Counted from the stretch's first letter, positions 11,935 through 23,147 are shown. The stretch: DNA of 64,000 bases from Spirodela intermedia (GCA_902729315.2 LR746265.1:8551392-8615391); one strand, 5' to 3'. A program made the numbers and translations. The notes: generated from the sequence alone by a model not told the origin.

Positions 11935-12367
11935 TTTAGTCCCACATCGCTTGTGCGCCAAAGTTTTAGGCGAGTATATAGTAATATCATATTTACAAGT
12001 AATGAGTACTTTTCTCTCACATGTACAACCACTCCTTGCCTCAGACTTGGTTGGCCATCGGTGACGTGGAAGGGGAGTGGTGCACAGATGCCTCCATTGG
12101 TCCTAGTCACCCAAGCCCTTACTTGCGGCTACCCCCGACTACGCTTCTGACCTACTTGCAGGCCTGGTTGGTTGACAGGTCCCTTCTTTTTACTATATTT
12201 TTATTTTAATTTCTTTTTCTTGATTTATCTCAAAAAATAAGACTATAAAAATCATATAAATGCATAGAAAATTACATAATTAGCTAACAAAATCACATTA
12301 ATCAATTGAAAATTTTTTTTTTTTCATAATTTACTAATTATTAACTCATGATAATGAAAACTTATCA

Positions 12368-13895
12368 GTGGTTTCCTATTATGACAAAAAAAGACATTAT
12401 ATTAACAAATAATAAAGGTAAAAATAATATACTTGAAAATATTATACATGTGCTCTTAAAAAGGCAAAAAATTCATTTTATATGTGTAAAATTATATACA
12501 AATTTATATACAATATAGATTTGGCTCAAAAACATTTAATAGGGGTCGCATATAGAATTATGTAACTCTTAATTACAATTGTACATTAGACTACAGTCAA
12601 AATAGATAATAATTTGTTTCAATAAATAGTTTCCATGATTAATTCATCATCCTCATAAATCGACACACTTGTTAATACAATAACTTCCTACTTATGCTTA
12701 AAGTCCTAGTTTAGACAAGAAATTTATTTTCCACTCATCAATGGAATGAATCAAGATTTGACGATGGGTACATTTTTCTTCAAGTTTAGGAAAACATCTA
12801 GAGGGTGCAATGTATAAAAAGTATATACGATGACATTCATTCATGTGAATCATATAAGATTTAACTTTGTCAAGATATGCTTTTCAAATTGAAAACATTA
12901 CAAAGCATAACTATGCGACTTTTATTTCAAACTCCTCTTTATATACCCAATCTTCTATGAATCTAGATGCTTCTTAATTTTTAGATCATCACTAAAGAAA
13001 TCATACTTTTACTATGATGGGAACCAATTACGACATTACATTACTTTCAGTTTTGGACTACATGTGGTTCTAAACACATTATGGGGTGGATGTGTGTCCT
13101 TTGGTGGACACATAAGCTTCCAATACATAATTCTTATTTCTTCATAACTTTACATATTCTAATAAATAATTTTAATCATAGTGATTAGTAATTATAAATA
13201 TAACCTAAACTATCAAATTCGTGCCATTTAATCCAATACTTGTAGTGTTCATTTATTTACTGATAAAATTTTCATTTTGGTAAACTATAGTAATTATTCA
13301 TTGCAACTAATCATTATGATTGTATGAAATAATATTAGATTTCTTCCCTTTAATACTGTATTTTTATGTGCCAGCTTTCTTATAAAAAAGTAATATTCAT
13401 TATTTATGCATAAAATTTACATTTATCGGTCTAATAATTATTTCTGATAATTTGTAAGTGTGAATGTACTTAAACATATTATATTCCTGTACTCAATAGG
13501 TTACGTCCAAAGTGGTGCCATTTCTAAGGTGAATAGATAGTAGGTACAAAACATTTCTAAAGTTTAAATGTTGGCAATAAATGATACATATTCCTAGCAA
13601 GAGTAACTATGATATAAATATCTACTTATACTCACGCCCTCTAAATGATTGTCTTGTATTATTATCATTGATTGATATAGTTTCTGTTTTTGCATAAATA
13701 TTAATTACACACCTTTATCAATAGCTATGATTACATTAAAAAAGTATTATATTCATGCCCTTAATATGAGGCTTTTAAACTATCGTTTTCTTTATGAATA
13801 AATAATAACAATAATAATAAATAATTTAGTCATGAGATTTATGTTTTCTCAATTGGCACTTTACAGATTTTATTTATATTCTTACATGTACATGG
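12368..13895. other. Downstream flank of kinase copy K1
   Basis: An AT-rich 1.5 kb between the LTR end and the kinase stop codon. It presumably holds the kinase 3' untranslated region and polyadenylation signals. No second gene is recognisable. From about 12500 it is nearly identical to 35700-37095. K3 (55950-56640) differs at many positions and has a 10-bp insertion near 56101. Confidence 0.5.
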
Positions 13896-16800
13896 TCATG
13901 GTCTGTCATCAATCAAACATTTTATCCGTTTCTTTCTATGACACTCATCTTCTTCATTATTTACCTGCAATCTTCCACGTTTTTGGTGAACCTGTTGGAA
14001 ACATGGTCAGCCTATTTAACAACAGATGATAGAGCCATGAAAAAGAGATAAAACCATCTGACATAAAATAAAAATATGTGAGGTAATTTCAGTGATGTCA
14101 TGTTTGCAACCACCTTCAAAATTGCATCAATCCGAATGGTCTTTAACAGGGTGCAGGGGGGGCATATCAAGCTTCCAAAAAGAGAAATGAGCTTCGAGTA
14201 GGTGGGCTGCTCAACAAATTGTATCTTCTTCACTGCTTCAAGGAATTGTGCAAAAGGAGGGGGACAGCCACCACACAGCGTCTCGGGGGAGGTTACAGTC
14301 TTGTTCATGAAGACTAGAAACCTCTTGTCATTCCCCTACATAGTTGGCATAAGAATCAGCAAGTGATCAATCAAAGAGATGGGAGAACATGTACAAGTAG
14401 AGGTGAAAGCAAACCTGATAGCCTTCCCACGGCAGCCTTCCTTTAATCAAAAAAATCAGAGTGTAGGCCAATGACTCAAGATCATCTCTTCTACTCGCTG
14501 TGAGGCCTAAATGTGCATGGACGCTTGCATATCGTGTTGTGCCCCTAGGGAACATGAGATAGATAGTAAGGTAGGGGTAAGATTTTATGAATCCTCCTCT
14601 TAGCTAAGAATTTAGGGAAAAAATAGAATATCGTTTCCCAAAAAACCTGAAATTATCTGGCTGTTGGCATAAGCTGACATGCTGGCCTGACAAACTGTCC
14701 CTCCACATTGAAGCTGATTAAAATATTAATGACACCAATTAGCATTTGTACAGGCTCTGAACAAAGCACAAAAATATCACTGATGTTGATACAGACAGGG
14801 ACTTCTCAGTCAAGACGAATTTGTTTATATACTTGGAAAAACAAACCCTACTCTAAAATCAATAGGTGCGAAAGGTGAAAACAAGAAGTGATTGGAATGC
14901 AGCAACATACCCAGCCCAAAGTCGATGAGAAAAAGCTTCTTCTCCCCTGAGCTTCCGGGTTTACCCAACAATAAATTCTCTGGCTTGACGTCTCCATGCA
15001 CAAACCTGGCATGTTTTTTTTTTTGTGTGGGTGGAGGGAGGGAGGGGAGTGCACAAGGGAGCAATGAATTGATTACTGTGACCTTTGCAAAAATTTAATT
15101 GAAAAAATATCACACTGCCACAAAGCCATACGTACCCTTTTTGGTGTAGCTTCTCAAGGATGGATATTGCCTCCACAGCAATACAAGCCACCATATTTGG
15201 TGGCATTCTGTCCAAGGAGTTAGTCAAACTCAATAGCACAATTCTCAACAGAATATTGACTTTGAATATGAAGTCAAGATTATTTTCTTACACTTGCCCA
15301 ATGGATATGAACACATCCAGGAGACTTGGTCCAAGGATGTCCATGATCTGCAGCAATCATCATCAACAATATCATAATTAGCTTTCAATAAAAAACATAA
15401 TTCGAGGAAACAATAAAATGAAAGACTCTACGCCAACCATGACGAAATAATCTCCTTGGCGGCCCTTGTAGTGCACCCTAGGCAATCCATAGCATCCCTT
15501 GAGATGGCTAAAACCATATTCACAAAGTCAGATGAAGAACGTAGTTTTAGATCGACACAATACGTAATAAATTAGAGCAGTAGGGGGTGTCTTCTTACTC
15601 ATAAACTTGCCATTCATATGGGGGGCCAAATCTGCAACCCGTGCTATTTCTATGCTCAAACTTCAGTGCTACCTACACCCACCGCAGGAAAATGAAAGAG
15701 ACAACATAAAACAGCAGTATTTAAAGATTCCCTTGGCAGGAGTGATGGGAGGTTGAAACTAAACCTTAAAGGCATTGGGCCCATCGCCCTGAGATCCACC
15801 AGCCACCCTTCGTCCAATGTAGACCAGCCCAAAACCTCCTGCACCCAACATTCTCTCTACCTTGTATAATGGAGAATTTCCGACCTGCACCTGTCGATTT
15901 TGGATAGGACATTCCTATTGTCAAGATGTGATGTGCTTTGGGATGGAGAGAGAAAGCTCTCTACAGTCGCCGTCAAGGAAAGGAATGAGGGACGTCGAAG
16001 CATGTACCCGATCCGGGATGGGAGACATCCTCGCTTCCTCCTGTAGCCCGACAACCTCGTCCACACTTCCTCCCTCGATTCCAGCTGCTTTCTCAACAGG
16101 ACAGCCCGCCACCAAGTTCTGATGGTTTTTCTGGGTGGGGAATAACGCTCGGGAGAGCTGCAGGTACGGAGGGTGTTGTTTCCTGCCGGAAATCACCGGG
16201 TTCTTCTCCAGAAACTGGTCGATCGCTCAGCGATCCGAAAATCGAATGTGCCCCTTGATTCAACACGCTCACCCGTCACCGTCAATCGATAAACCTTGCT
16301 GAAATAATCTTTTCTCCTCCAGACGGTAACACTCATCCGTCCCCAAAGAGCAATCGGATGGAAGTCTAAAGAAGAAGATAGATCCCCCTACCCAGACCAA
16401 ACATCAAATCGAATCAGCAACGAAGCGGCAAAACAAATCGGAAGAAGGTAAATAAATAAGAGGAAGGAGGAAAGCCAGAGCTTTCTTCAGCAATCTCGCA
16501 CCACCCGCACCACCGCAGGCAACCGAAAGTCCAAATCAAAGAAAATAAAGATCCCATCCAAAGAGTCCACAAGAAGATGCCCCCGACACAGAAAATCACG
16601 AACCCATCGAAAGACGGCACTAGAACATAACCCCCGAATCAACGAAAGGCGAGAATTCGTCGAAAGACGGCACTAGAACATACCCGGAGCGGCCTTTCAG
16701 GGAAGCAGAAGCCTGGGAACGTACGACCTCTCCGTGAGGCGGCGCCGACCGTGACCTCGGCGTCTTCGGCGGTGGACTCCTCCGCCGGATGCGGCCTCCC

Positions 16801-16914
16801 ACTCTTCCTCCGGATTCGCGCACGAGAAAGGGTTCCAGAAGAACTCGACGGAGAGGAGAGGAGAAGGCGGCAGGCTGTCCGAACTCCGCCGTGCTTCGTA
16901 GAGCGAGGACGCAT
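13896..16914 (-). CDS. MLK/EL1-type casein kinase 1-like protein kinase, copy K1
   Basis: A serine/threonine kinase related to plant MUT9-like kinases and rice EL1/HD16, family members known to phosphorylate histones and signalling proteins. Exons on the minus strand: 16684-16914, 16008-16157, 15765-15890, 15599-15672, 15438-15507, 15292-15347, 15136-15207, 14911-15005, 14647-14713, 14415-14544, 14114-14335, 13896-13991. All introns are GT-AG and phases match, giving about 462 residues. Visible: glycine loop GAGGFG, VALK lysine, PPYEWQVY, catalytic [14 protein letters not shown] (canonical members have DLGLA), [28 protein letters not shown] and QKRGRL. After QKRGRL only ~25 lysine- and acid-rich residues precede the stop, so the ~250-residue C-terminal region of the family is absent. 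The first exon, basic and serine-rich, is the least certain: its ATG at 16914 and first intron were chosen by frame and the GTATGT donor. It looks functional as a kinase domain; expression is unknown. Confidence 0.8.
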
Positions 16915-17331
16915 CCACAGAAAGAAAGCGAGAGCAAGATAGAGTGAGAGAGAGCAGACAGACAAAGGGAGCGAGAAAAGGCGCGAAAGAAAGAGAGATC
17001 AATGACAGCCTTACTCTATCACCCGCTCTTCTTTCACGTTCTGCCATTAGGTACGGATCTCCAATTACATTTCTCTTTGAGGTCTGACGTAAATTGTGCC
17101 AATTTCTGTTCACGATGTCCGTTGAAATGTCGTCGAACCCGTGTGGGCCACGTGTCCCACATCTGCTTAAGTGTCATGCCAACTCGTCGGTTCTGCTTCC
17201 ACTGTCGACCTGTTGATGGTTTAACTTTTAGCCTCTGAATATTCCGGCCCATTGGGTCACTTGGCTCGGCCCAGCCCAACTCATTCTGATTTTCTTTTAT
17301 TTTAGACCTTTATATCAAAACCTCTTAGAAA
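16915..17331 (-). promoter_or_regulatory. 5' leader and promoter region of kinase K1
   Basis: Directly upstream of the predicted ATG is a CT-rich leader on the gene strand (GA-rich on plus, 16920-17000). Farther upstream are a G-box CACGTG at 17149-17154 and several TGGGCC/TGGGCT site-II-like motifs at 17242-17281, common in plant promoters. The high-identity block shared by the three copies ends just past here, near 17331. Motif function is inferred. Confidence 0.5.
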
Positions 17332-18354
17332 TTATGAGAAATTCTAGAAAATTTCAAAAAATCCAGGATAAAATTTAGAAAATCCTAAAACTCACATTAA
17401 AAATATTTCATGCATAATTATTTAAAATTAATTATTTTAAAATAATTTTGAAAATATTAAAATACATGTTTATGTATGAATGATCTGAATGCATACGAAT
17501 TAAATGTAACATGTATTATTTTCATTAATTTTATGCACTAAATACTGATAAATATAAGGTAAATACAGATAATGAAGACTTATCAACCACAACATAATAA
17601 CTAGACTAAGATGATCTAGTTCAATCGTTTTCATCCACAATATACTATCATTAGCCATTTATTGTCGCACCACATACCCATGAATACAACCTAAAACTCC
17701 TTCATACTTCAAAGAATAATGATCATGGTAAGGAATTTACCTATCTTTTTTTCATGAGATCCACACCCCTAATCTAGAGAAGGTAAACTTTTCTAATTGA
17801 CTTACCCTTTTAAAGGAGCATTAGGCTTTGTTCGTTTAAGCATATGGGTTTGTGCAAATAATCAATGCAGTAAAAGTTTTAAAATATTCATAACATTTTT
17901 GAATTTTTTTGTTCTCCCCCCTACTTGAATGATGCATTATCTTTAATGCATGCAAATGAAGGAAGAGATAACCTCCCCCACTTAAGTCTTGCATTGTCCT
18001 TAATGCATGTGAGAGGAGGGAAAAGCAAAGAAAATTCTGATTTTTATGCCCCATCTACTACACTGTTGCCCCTGAATAGTTCTAACTAAAGCACTCGACC
18101 AATAAAATATGTCCGAAACAAAAGCTAGTAAGGAAATGCATAAAAAGAAATGATAGTTCTGCTCACAATAAAATATGTGCATACACACAAATAGATCAAG
18201 TCCTCAAATATCTGCTAGGGACCAGCCAATCACCTCTCTTTATGTCCTAAGTACATCAAGTAATCTATTCTCTTGATCCTTAGACAAATACGATGATATA
18301 ATCATTGGATAAGTTTGATGTTAATCAAAAAATACATACTTTAGTGAAGATGGT
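17332..18354 (-). repeat. Flank derived from another LTR element (type alpha)
   Basis: An AT-rich stretch ending with GATAATGAAGACTTATCA at 17568-17585, the same 18-bp terminus as the main LTR family although the ~150 bp before it differ. It is followed by internal-type sequence with a C-rich TTCTCCCCCCTACTTGAATG segment and ATTGTCCTTAATGCATG near 17910-18010. I read it as the 3' LTR edge and 3' internal end of a different minus-strand element. It is almost identical to 60785-61804. No gene is seen. Confidence 0.5.
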
Positions 18355-18767
18355 TGATAAGTCTTCATTATCATGAGTTAATAATTAATTAATTATATAG
18401 TTTTAATCCTAACTCATGATATTTAGACTTATATTTACGTCAAATTATGAAAAATAGTTTTTAGTTAGTTAATTTGGCTAATTATGAGATTTTATGTGAA
18501 TTTATATAATTTTTATAATCTTATTTTTGAGTTAAATAAAGAGAAATAAAATAAAAAGATAGAAGAAAGAGAAAACATGCCACCTAGTCGAGCCCATAAA
18601 TAGGTTGGAAGCATTGACAGGTGGAATCATGAGTAAGGGCTTGAGCGGCTAAAGATAAACTGATAGGGGGACACATGTGCGTCACTCCCCTTCCACATCA
18701 CCAATGACCAATTAGGCATGCGACAAAGAGTGGCCATACACATGTTAGAAAGGGATACATTGATTAT
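18355..18767 (+). repeat. Plus-sense LTR, left part, interrupted by element D
   Basis: It begins TGATAAGTCTTCATTATCATGAG, the reverse complement of the right terminus of the minus-sense LTRs, and runs ~410 bp to ATTAT (18763-18767), where the opposite-sense LTR of D starts. It is the same insertion point as at 24485, 43705 and 62217. Confidence 0.8.
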
Positions 18768-21154
18768 TGATGTGACTTAGTCGTTGTATTATAAATCATG
18801 CAAATTTAAAATTTATAAAACTAGAAAATATAAATTTTCAGATATTTAGAAATATTTCTGAATAAATATATCAATTATAATTCAATAAAAATTTCAAAAA
18901 TAATGGTAATTTTCTAGGTCAATCAGAGGGATGTAATATAGTATCTGGCAATTATTCAAAATTGTCCTCAAAGAATACTATTTTCTATGAATTTTATACT
19001 AGTAAATGAAAATGAAATATATTTAAAATTTACAAAAAAAAGAAATACGGGTGTAGACATCAGGATGATGCTAGCACTTGGCGAATGCAAATCGGGTGAA
19101 AATAGAGTTCCACCTAGTGATTCTTACAAAAGTCAGAAGAATCGTAATGAAATGAAGTATATCTTTGTAAATTTAAAATCAACAAATTATCACTAAATGG
19201 AACGAAAATTAAGTTGAAAGTAGGAAAATAAAATTCCGACGTCAAGGCGGTGATGCGTCGGCGATGCACCAGAATCTTGAGCATTCGGGAGGATTGTCGT
19301 ACAATGTCCATGGCCTTGAAGGCTCTCCTTGGATAAAGACAACGTGAGCAGTCTCTAGATCTCCTTGCAAAGTTTAAAGATCAATGAATGGGTTGTTGAA
19401 TCCTCTCTGGTGACTGTCACCCCTAGTGGAACGGAAAAATGACAACTTTGCAGCTCTCTAGTGGCTGTCACCTGACAAAGAGGAGCTGGATGCAGGTGAG
19501 GTGTGTGTCAAGAAGCTTCATCCTCAGATCTGTGCAGCAAGAGGAGGCTCTTCATTACATCTAGTATGCTCTCAAGAGGTGGTGACTCGTCTCCCGGCAG
19601 ATTGTCCTCTTCCCAATGACAGCTTGTTCGTCGATCAATCAGAGATGAGTTACTCGATGGATTTGCGATGCTTTTATCGCGAATCGTTTAGCAATTTTAG
19701 TAACAATGCTCCACGAATCGTGTTGACAAGATTTTCATCAATGATTCAGTGATTCTAGTTGCTTAATTCTTCACCAACGATCTGTAGGAAAGTCACGATA
19801 ATCAAATAAATAAAATATGAATTTTGGCTTTGGGAGGATTTGAACCTACACCGGTTGCATCCTCACCGTTTCTGGGGAGGTGTGACGTGGGTTAAAAAGT
19901 CCCACATCAATTGTGTGCTGAAATTTCTAGTGAATATATAGTAATACTACATTTCTGATCAAGTCCCTTTCTCGCATGTGTACGACCACTCCTTGTCCCA
20001 CAGTCGATTGGCCACCAGTGACATGGAAGGGGGGTGGCGCACATGTGTCCAATTGGTCCAAGCCACTCGAGCCCCTACTCAAAGCTACTCCTCGATTGCA
20101 CTTCCGATCTACTTGTAGGCCCAATTGGCCAGCGGGTCCCCCCATTTTGTCTTATTTTTATTTTAATTTCTTTTTCTTCATTTATCTCAAAAGTAAAACT
20201 ATAAAAATCATGTAAAATCGTATAAAGCCACATAATTACCCAAAAATTCACGTTAATCAATTGAAAACAACTTTTCACACTTTAACATAAATATAAGTCT
20301 ATTTATCATGAATTAAGGCTAAAACTATATTATTTACTAATTATTAACTCATGATAATTAAGACTTACCACACCCCCCAACTTAAATCATTGCTAGTCCC
20401 TTAGCAATGGAATTACGAAAGTAAAAATTTACAAATCTCAAACATCATATTTCAATACATAAAAAGAAAAAAAATACAATCAGAAATGATGCACCTTTAG
20501 ACACTTTAGATTCTTATATCAAGTATTTAAGAATGATGTCAAGCACTTAAATGTTTAAGCATTTCTTCGAATAACAATCTAGACTTCACTTCTTCTATTC
20601 ACATCTTTATCACTTCTTCACTCATAGATATATTTACAAGATGTTCTAATTATTAATACTCATCCAAGAATATATATTGATCTTATATTTCCTTTTTTTC
20701 ATGGCTTTATTTTTGAAGTTTGTACTATATTTCTTCCTTCTCTTTTTTTTTATATATATAGTGGATAAGTAGCTTTTTTCGTAGAAAAATTTTGACAATA
20801 AGAATGATGTCTCACACCCTCTATGTGTACACTTCATTTTCAGGGCTTTCACTTTATCCACTTATTTTGCAGTAAGTGTTTTTCTATGCATGATTTTCAA
20901 TAATGAGAATAATGTCTCACACCCTCTATGTGTACTCTTCGTTTCTAGATTTTTCATATTGCTCTCTCTTTTTTATTTTTTTTCAAAATAAGTAATTTTT
21001 CCTCACAGGTCCTATAGATCGGGGTACAAAAATCTCCATTAAACTCAAATGATCAATCAAATTTTCACATCAAGTAAGTACTATCTATCAAGATCATGAA
21101 GTGAAAAATCTATAAAATCAAATCCATGTTATCTATTATGTATCGAAGGAGTAT
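18768..21154 (-). mobile_element. Element D: truncated gag-family LTR element
   Basis: The 3' LTR is 18768-20370 (1603 bp; TGATGTGACTTAG to ACTTACCA), followed by ~780 bp of the same internal non-coding region as in A and C. The element stops abruptly after AAGGAGTAT near 21154, where unrelated GC-rich sequence begins. Gag, primer site and 5' LTR are missing. The LTR is the same length as E at 62218-63820 and shares its TTACCA end. Confidence 0.8.
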
Positions 21155-21426
21155 GATGGCGAGCAAGACCCATCTCCATTAGCTTAGGAGACATCGGCAG
21201 TCTAAGTTCAGCCCGATCGACGCACAAAGATGAAGGAGCTTGGCTTTCGCTATGCGGCCTAGCCCTTTGGGACGACAACATTCCACCTTCACGATGATGA
21301 CGAGCTCAAGCTCACCCATATCTTTCTTTGTATTTTCACGTTGACTTGTTGGGCCTCACATTTGTGTGTTAGCGGGCCCATTTCTATGTGTGTGTGTTGT
21401 TGCTTGTCTCCCTTTCTTTAGGATTT

Positions 21427-21455
21427 TATTGGGTCTCTCTTTAAGAGGCCCAATA
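21427..21455. repeat. 29-bp near-perfect palindrome, copy 1
   Basis: Arms TATTGGG and CCCAATA flank a centre containing CTCTCTTTAAGAGG. An identical copy lies at 21582-21610. Confidence 0.75.
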
Positions 21456-21581
21456 AAACCCTAAGGGGGGGAACCTATGTGTCTTTCCTTTTGGGCCTCT
21501 TTTGGGGCTTATTTGGGTCTTCATTTGAGGCCCACTTAAGCACCATAAGAGGGCCTCCCTCTTTCTCCTTTTAGGGGAGCT

Positions 21582-21610
21582 TATTGGGTCTCTCTTTAAG
21601 AGGCCCAATA
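21582..21610. repeat. 29-bp near-perfect palindrome, copy 2
   Basis: The same 29 bp as 21427-21455, 155 bp later. Both are embedded in GGCCCA-rich sequence. Confidence 0.75.
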
Positions 21611-22438
21611 AGCCCCTTTTGTAGCCTTTGTGGCTTATGGGCTTGAGGGTCTTAAGTGGACCCACCTCCCCTTAGCCCACTTGTGGGCCCCCATATAAGG
21701 GGAGGTAGGACCCCCCTCAAAAGAGCACTATATTTTTGAGAGAGATTATCATTTTGTGAGTACCTTCTCTGTGATCTAGGATAGGGAGGAAAGGAGGAAG
21801 AGGAAGGCCATCGATACCCCCTTTGAGGACTTCGTTCCTTGTGATGCTACTGCCTGAGAAGTCCCACTACCACCTAAGACCACTGCTGCCGCCGGCCATC
21901 TCATTGCCACCAGGGAGCTCGCCACCATCACCAGACGAAATGGTCATGGCTGCCGCTGCAGCCACCGCCACCTCTGCTGGAACCCCGTCACACTGTCGTG
22001 ACGAATGGGGCTTGCTTTGCCTCACTATGAGCCGTCGCTGAGCACTCCGTCGAAGTCTCTCGACTCTTGGTTCGACTGCAACCTCTTCCTCTGGAACTCC
22101 ACCATAAACTCGCCGAAGCCGCCCTCCGCCACTCTACCCAGTCGCTGGCCATTCGCCGACGAACGCAGATCTGCCACCGACGTTGGAAGAGACCCTGCTG
22201 CCGTGTCGACGAGCCAAATCCAGTCCAAGCTCTGCAGGCCCCCGCCAGAGTTTCCTGACGATCCGCCGTCATCGCACTGTTTTTGGCGCTGCCTAGACTA
22301 GGAGGGCTTAACCCTCCTTGGTATCGCTGGCTGGATCGTCTCCTTCCTCTACTCCACTTCTCGGCGCCACCAGAGAAGGCCGACCCTTTCGGCAATGGTT
22401 GGTTTGCCACCCAACCGCCAACATTTGGCATTCTCGCC

Positions 22439-22567
22439 GAAGCACGGTTGACGCTCAGCCTTCCCGACGAAGTGTCGCTGATGCTTGGCCTTCCCGCTGA
22501 AGCACCGCTGATGCTCGGCCTCCCACCGAAGCACCGCTGACACTTGACATTCCCGCTGAAGCGCCAC
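22439..22567. repeat. ~30-bp tandem repeat, about 4 units
   Basis: Units start GAAGCAC/GAAGTGT and share CGCTGATGCT(C/T)GGCCTTCCC. One unit is 29 bp, so the repeat does not keep an open frame throughout on either strand. Confidence 0.7.
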
Positions 22568-22673
22568 CGCCGCATGTGCCTCGCGCGTTGGTTCCTACGA
22601 CCCACACGCCCACCCCGCACCACTGCCCGCGTGCCCTAGGGCACACTGCACGGCTTGCCGCACACACCTGCTA

Positions 22674-22795
22674 GCGTGCCCTTCGGCCCACCAGCGGGCC
22701 CACACCCACTAACATGCCCTTCGGCCCACCAGTGGGCCCATGCCCGTTAGCGTGCCCTTCGGCCCACTTATAGGCCCACGCCCATGCCGACTGTG
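22674..22795. repeat. 38-bp tandem repeat, 3 units
   Basis: Three units of the form GTGCCCTTCGGCCCAC...GGGCCCA, spaced 38 bp (starts near 22676, 22714 and 22752). Confidence 0.75.
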
Positions 22796-23147
22796 CCACG
22801 CCCTAAGACGATGACTTATGTGACTCTGGACTAGGACCGACCATCAATGCTGAGCATTGCTCTTCACTAGACGTCTCTACCTTCGTTGAATCTTTGTTCC
22901 ATCACGATCCACTAGGCTACACAGCCCCGAAGGTTAGCTCTGTACCCCTTCCTCTTAAGTTTAATTATCTCTCGAAGTGTTTTCTCAGCTCATCTCCACC
23001 ACTATCAGGAGAACGTAGACAAGATAGGATGGTTATCAGATTGTGACTTCTGACACTGTGCTACATTTGTCACCGATCATGAGCTGCAGCCCTAGGCTAC
23101 CTCATGACGATTGTTTTGTCATCTGTCTGGATGATTGTATTTTAATC

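Larger units (their letters stand above)
9048..12367 (-). repeat. LTR (~1.69 kb net) split by a nested solo LTR
   Basis: It begins TGACGTGACTTAG at 9048, inside the integrase remnant, and ends ACTTATCA at 12367 against the kinase block. After removing the nested LTR (10308-11929) and one target duplication, about 1.69 kb remains, matching the unbroken LTRs at 33810-35546 and 54050-55786. Its flanks (left CTTTT, right GTGGT) are not a target duplication, so it is not a simple solo-LTR insertion; one side is probably a recombination junction. Confidence 0.75.
21155..23147. other. GC-rich ~2-kb segment of unknown origin replacing a kinase block
   Basis: This segment has no homologue elsewhere in the window. 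It lies between element D's internal sequence and the flank that normally follows the kinase. It has many GGCCCA/TGGGCC motifs, a TATA-like ATATAAGG at 21694-21701 on the plus strand with a purine-rich stretch after it, two copies of a 29-bp palindrome, and two short tandem repeats. The first ~700 bp have the look of an LTR promoter region, and the rest is GC-rich and proline/alanine- or arginine-rich in every frame. The longest open frame is 211 codons on the minus strand (21988-22623), composed partly of a 10-residue repeat. I recognise no protein and call no gene. Confidence 0.5.

Noticed and set aside
13968-13994. A possible 27-bp micro-exon ending at a GTAAAT donor in the kinase 3' end
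   Set aside because: Reading through gives a continuous exon to a stop at 13896 ([13 protein letters not shown]...KKRIK), similar in character to the family's acidic/basic stretch, so a splice there is not needed.
16697-17113. A 138-codon minus frame overlapping the kinase leader
   Set aside because: It overlaps the CT-rich leader in another frame and does not join the kinase exons in phase; the frame starting at 16914 does.
18355-20370. A DNA transposon with long terminal inverted repeats (TGATAAG... facing ...CTTATCA)
   Set aside because: The inverted pair is explained by two LTRs of opposite orientation, with ATTAT duplications, a primer binding site and gag supporting an LTR retrotransposon.
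21988-22623. A 211-codon minus-strand open frame in the GC-rich segment
   Set aside because: Arginine/serine-rich composition driven by GC content and a short tandem repeat; no family resemblance; overlapping open frames on other strands are equally long for their composition.
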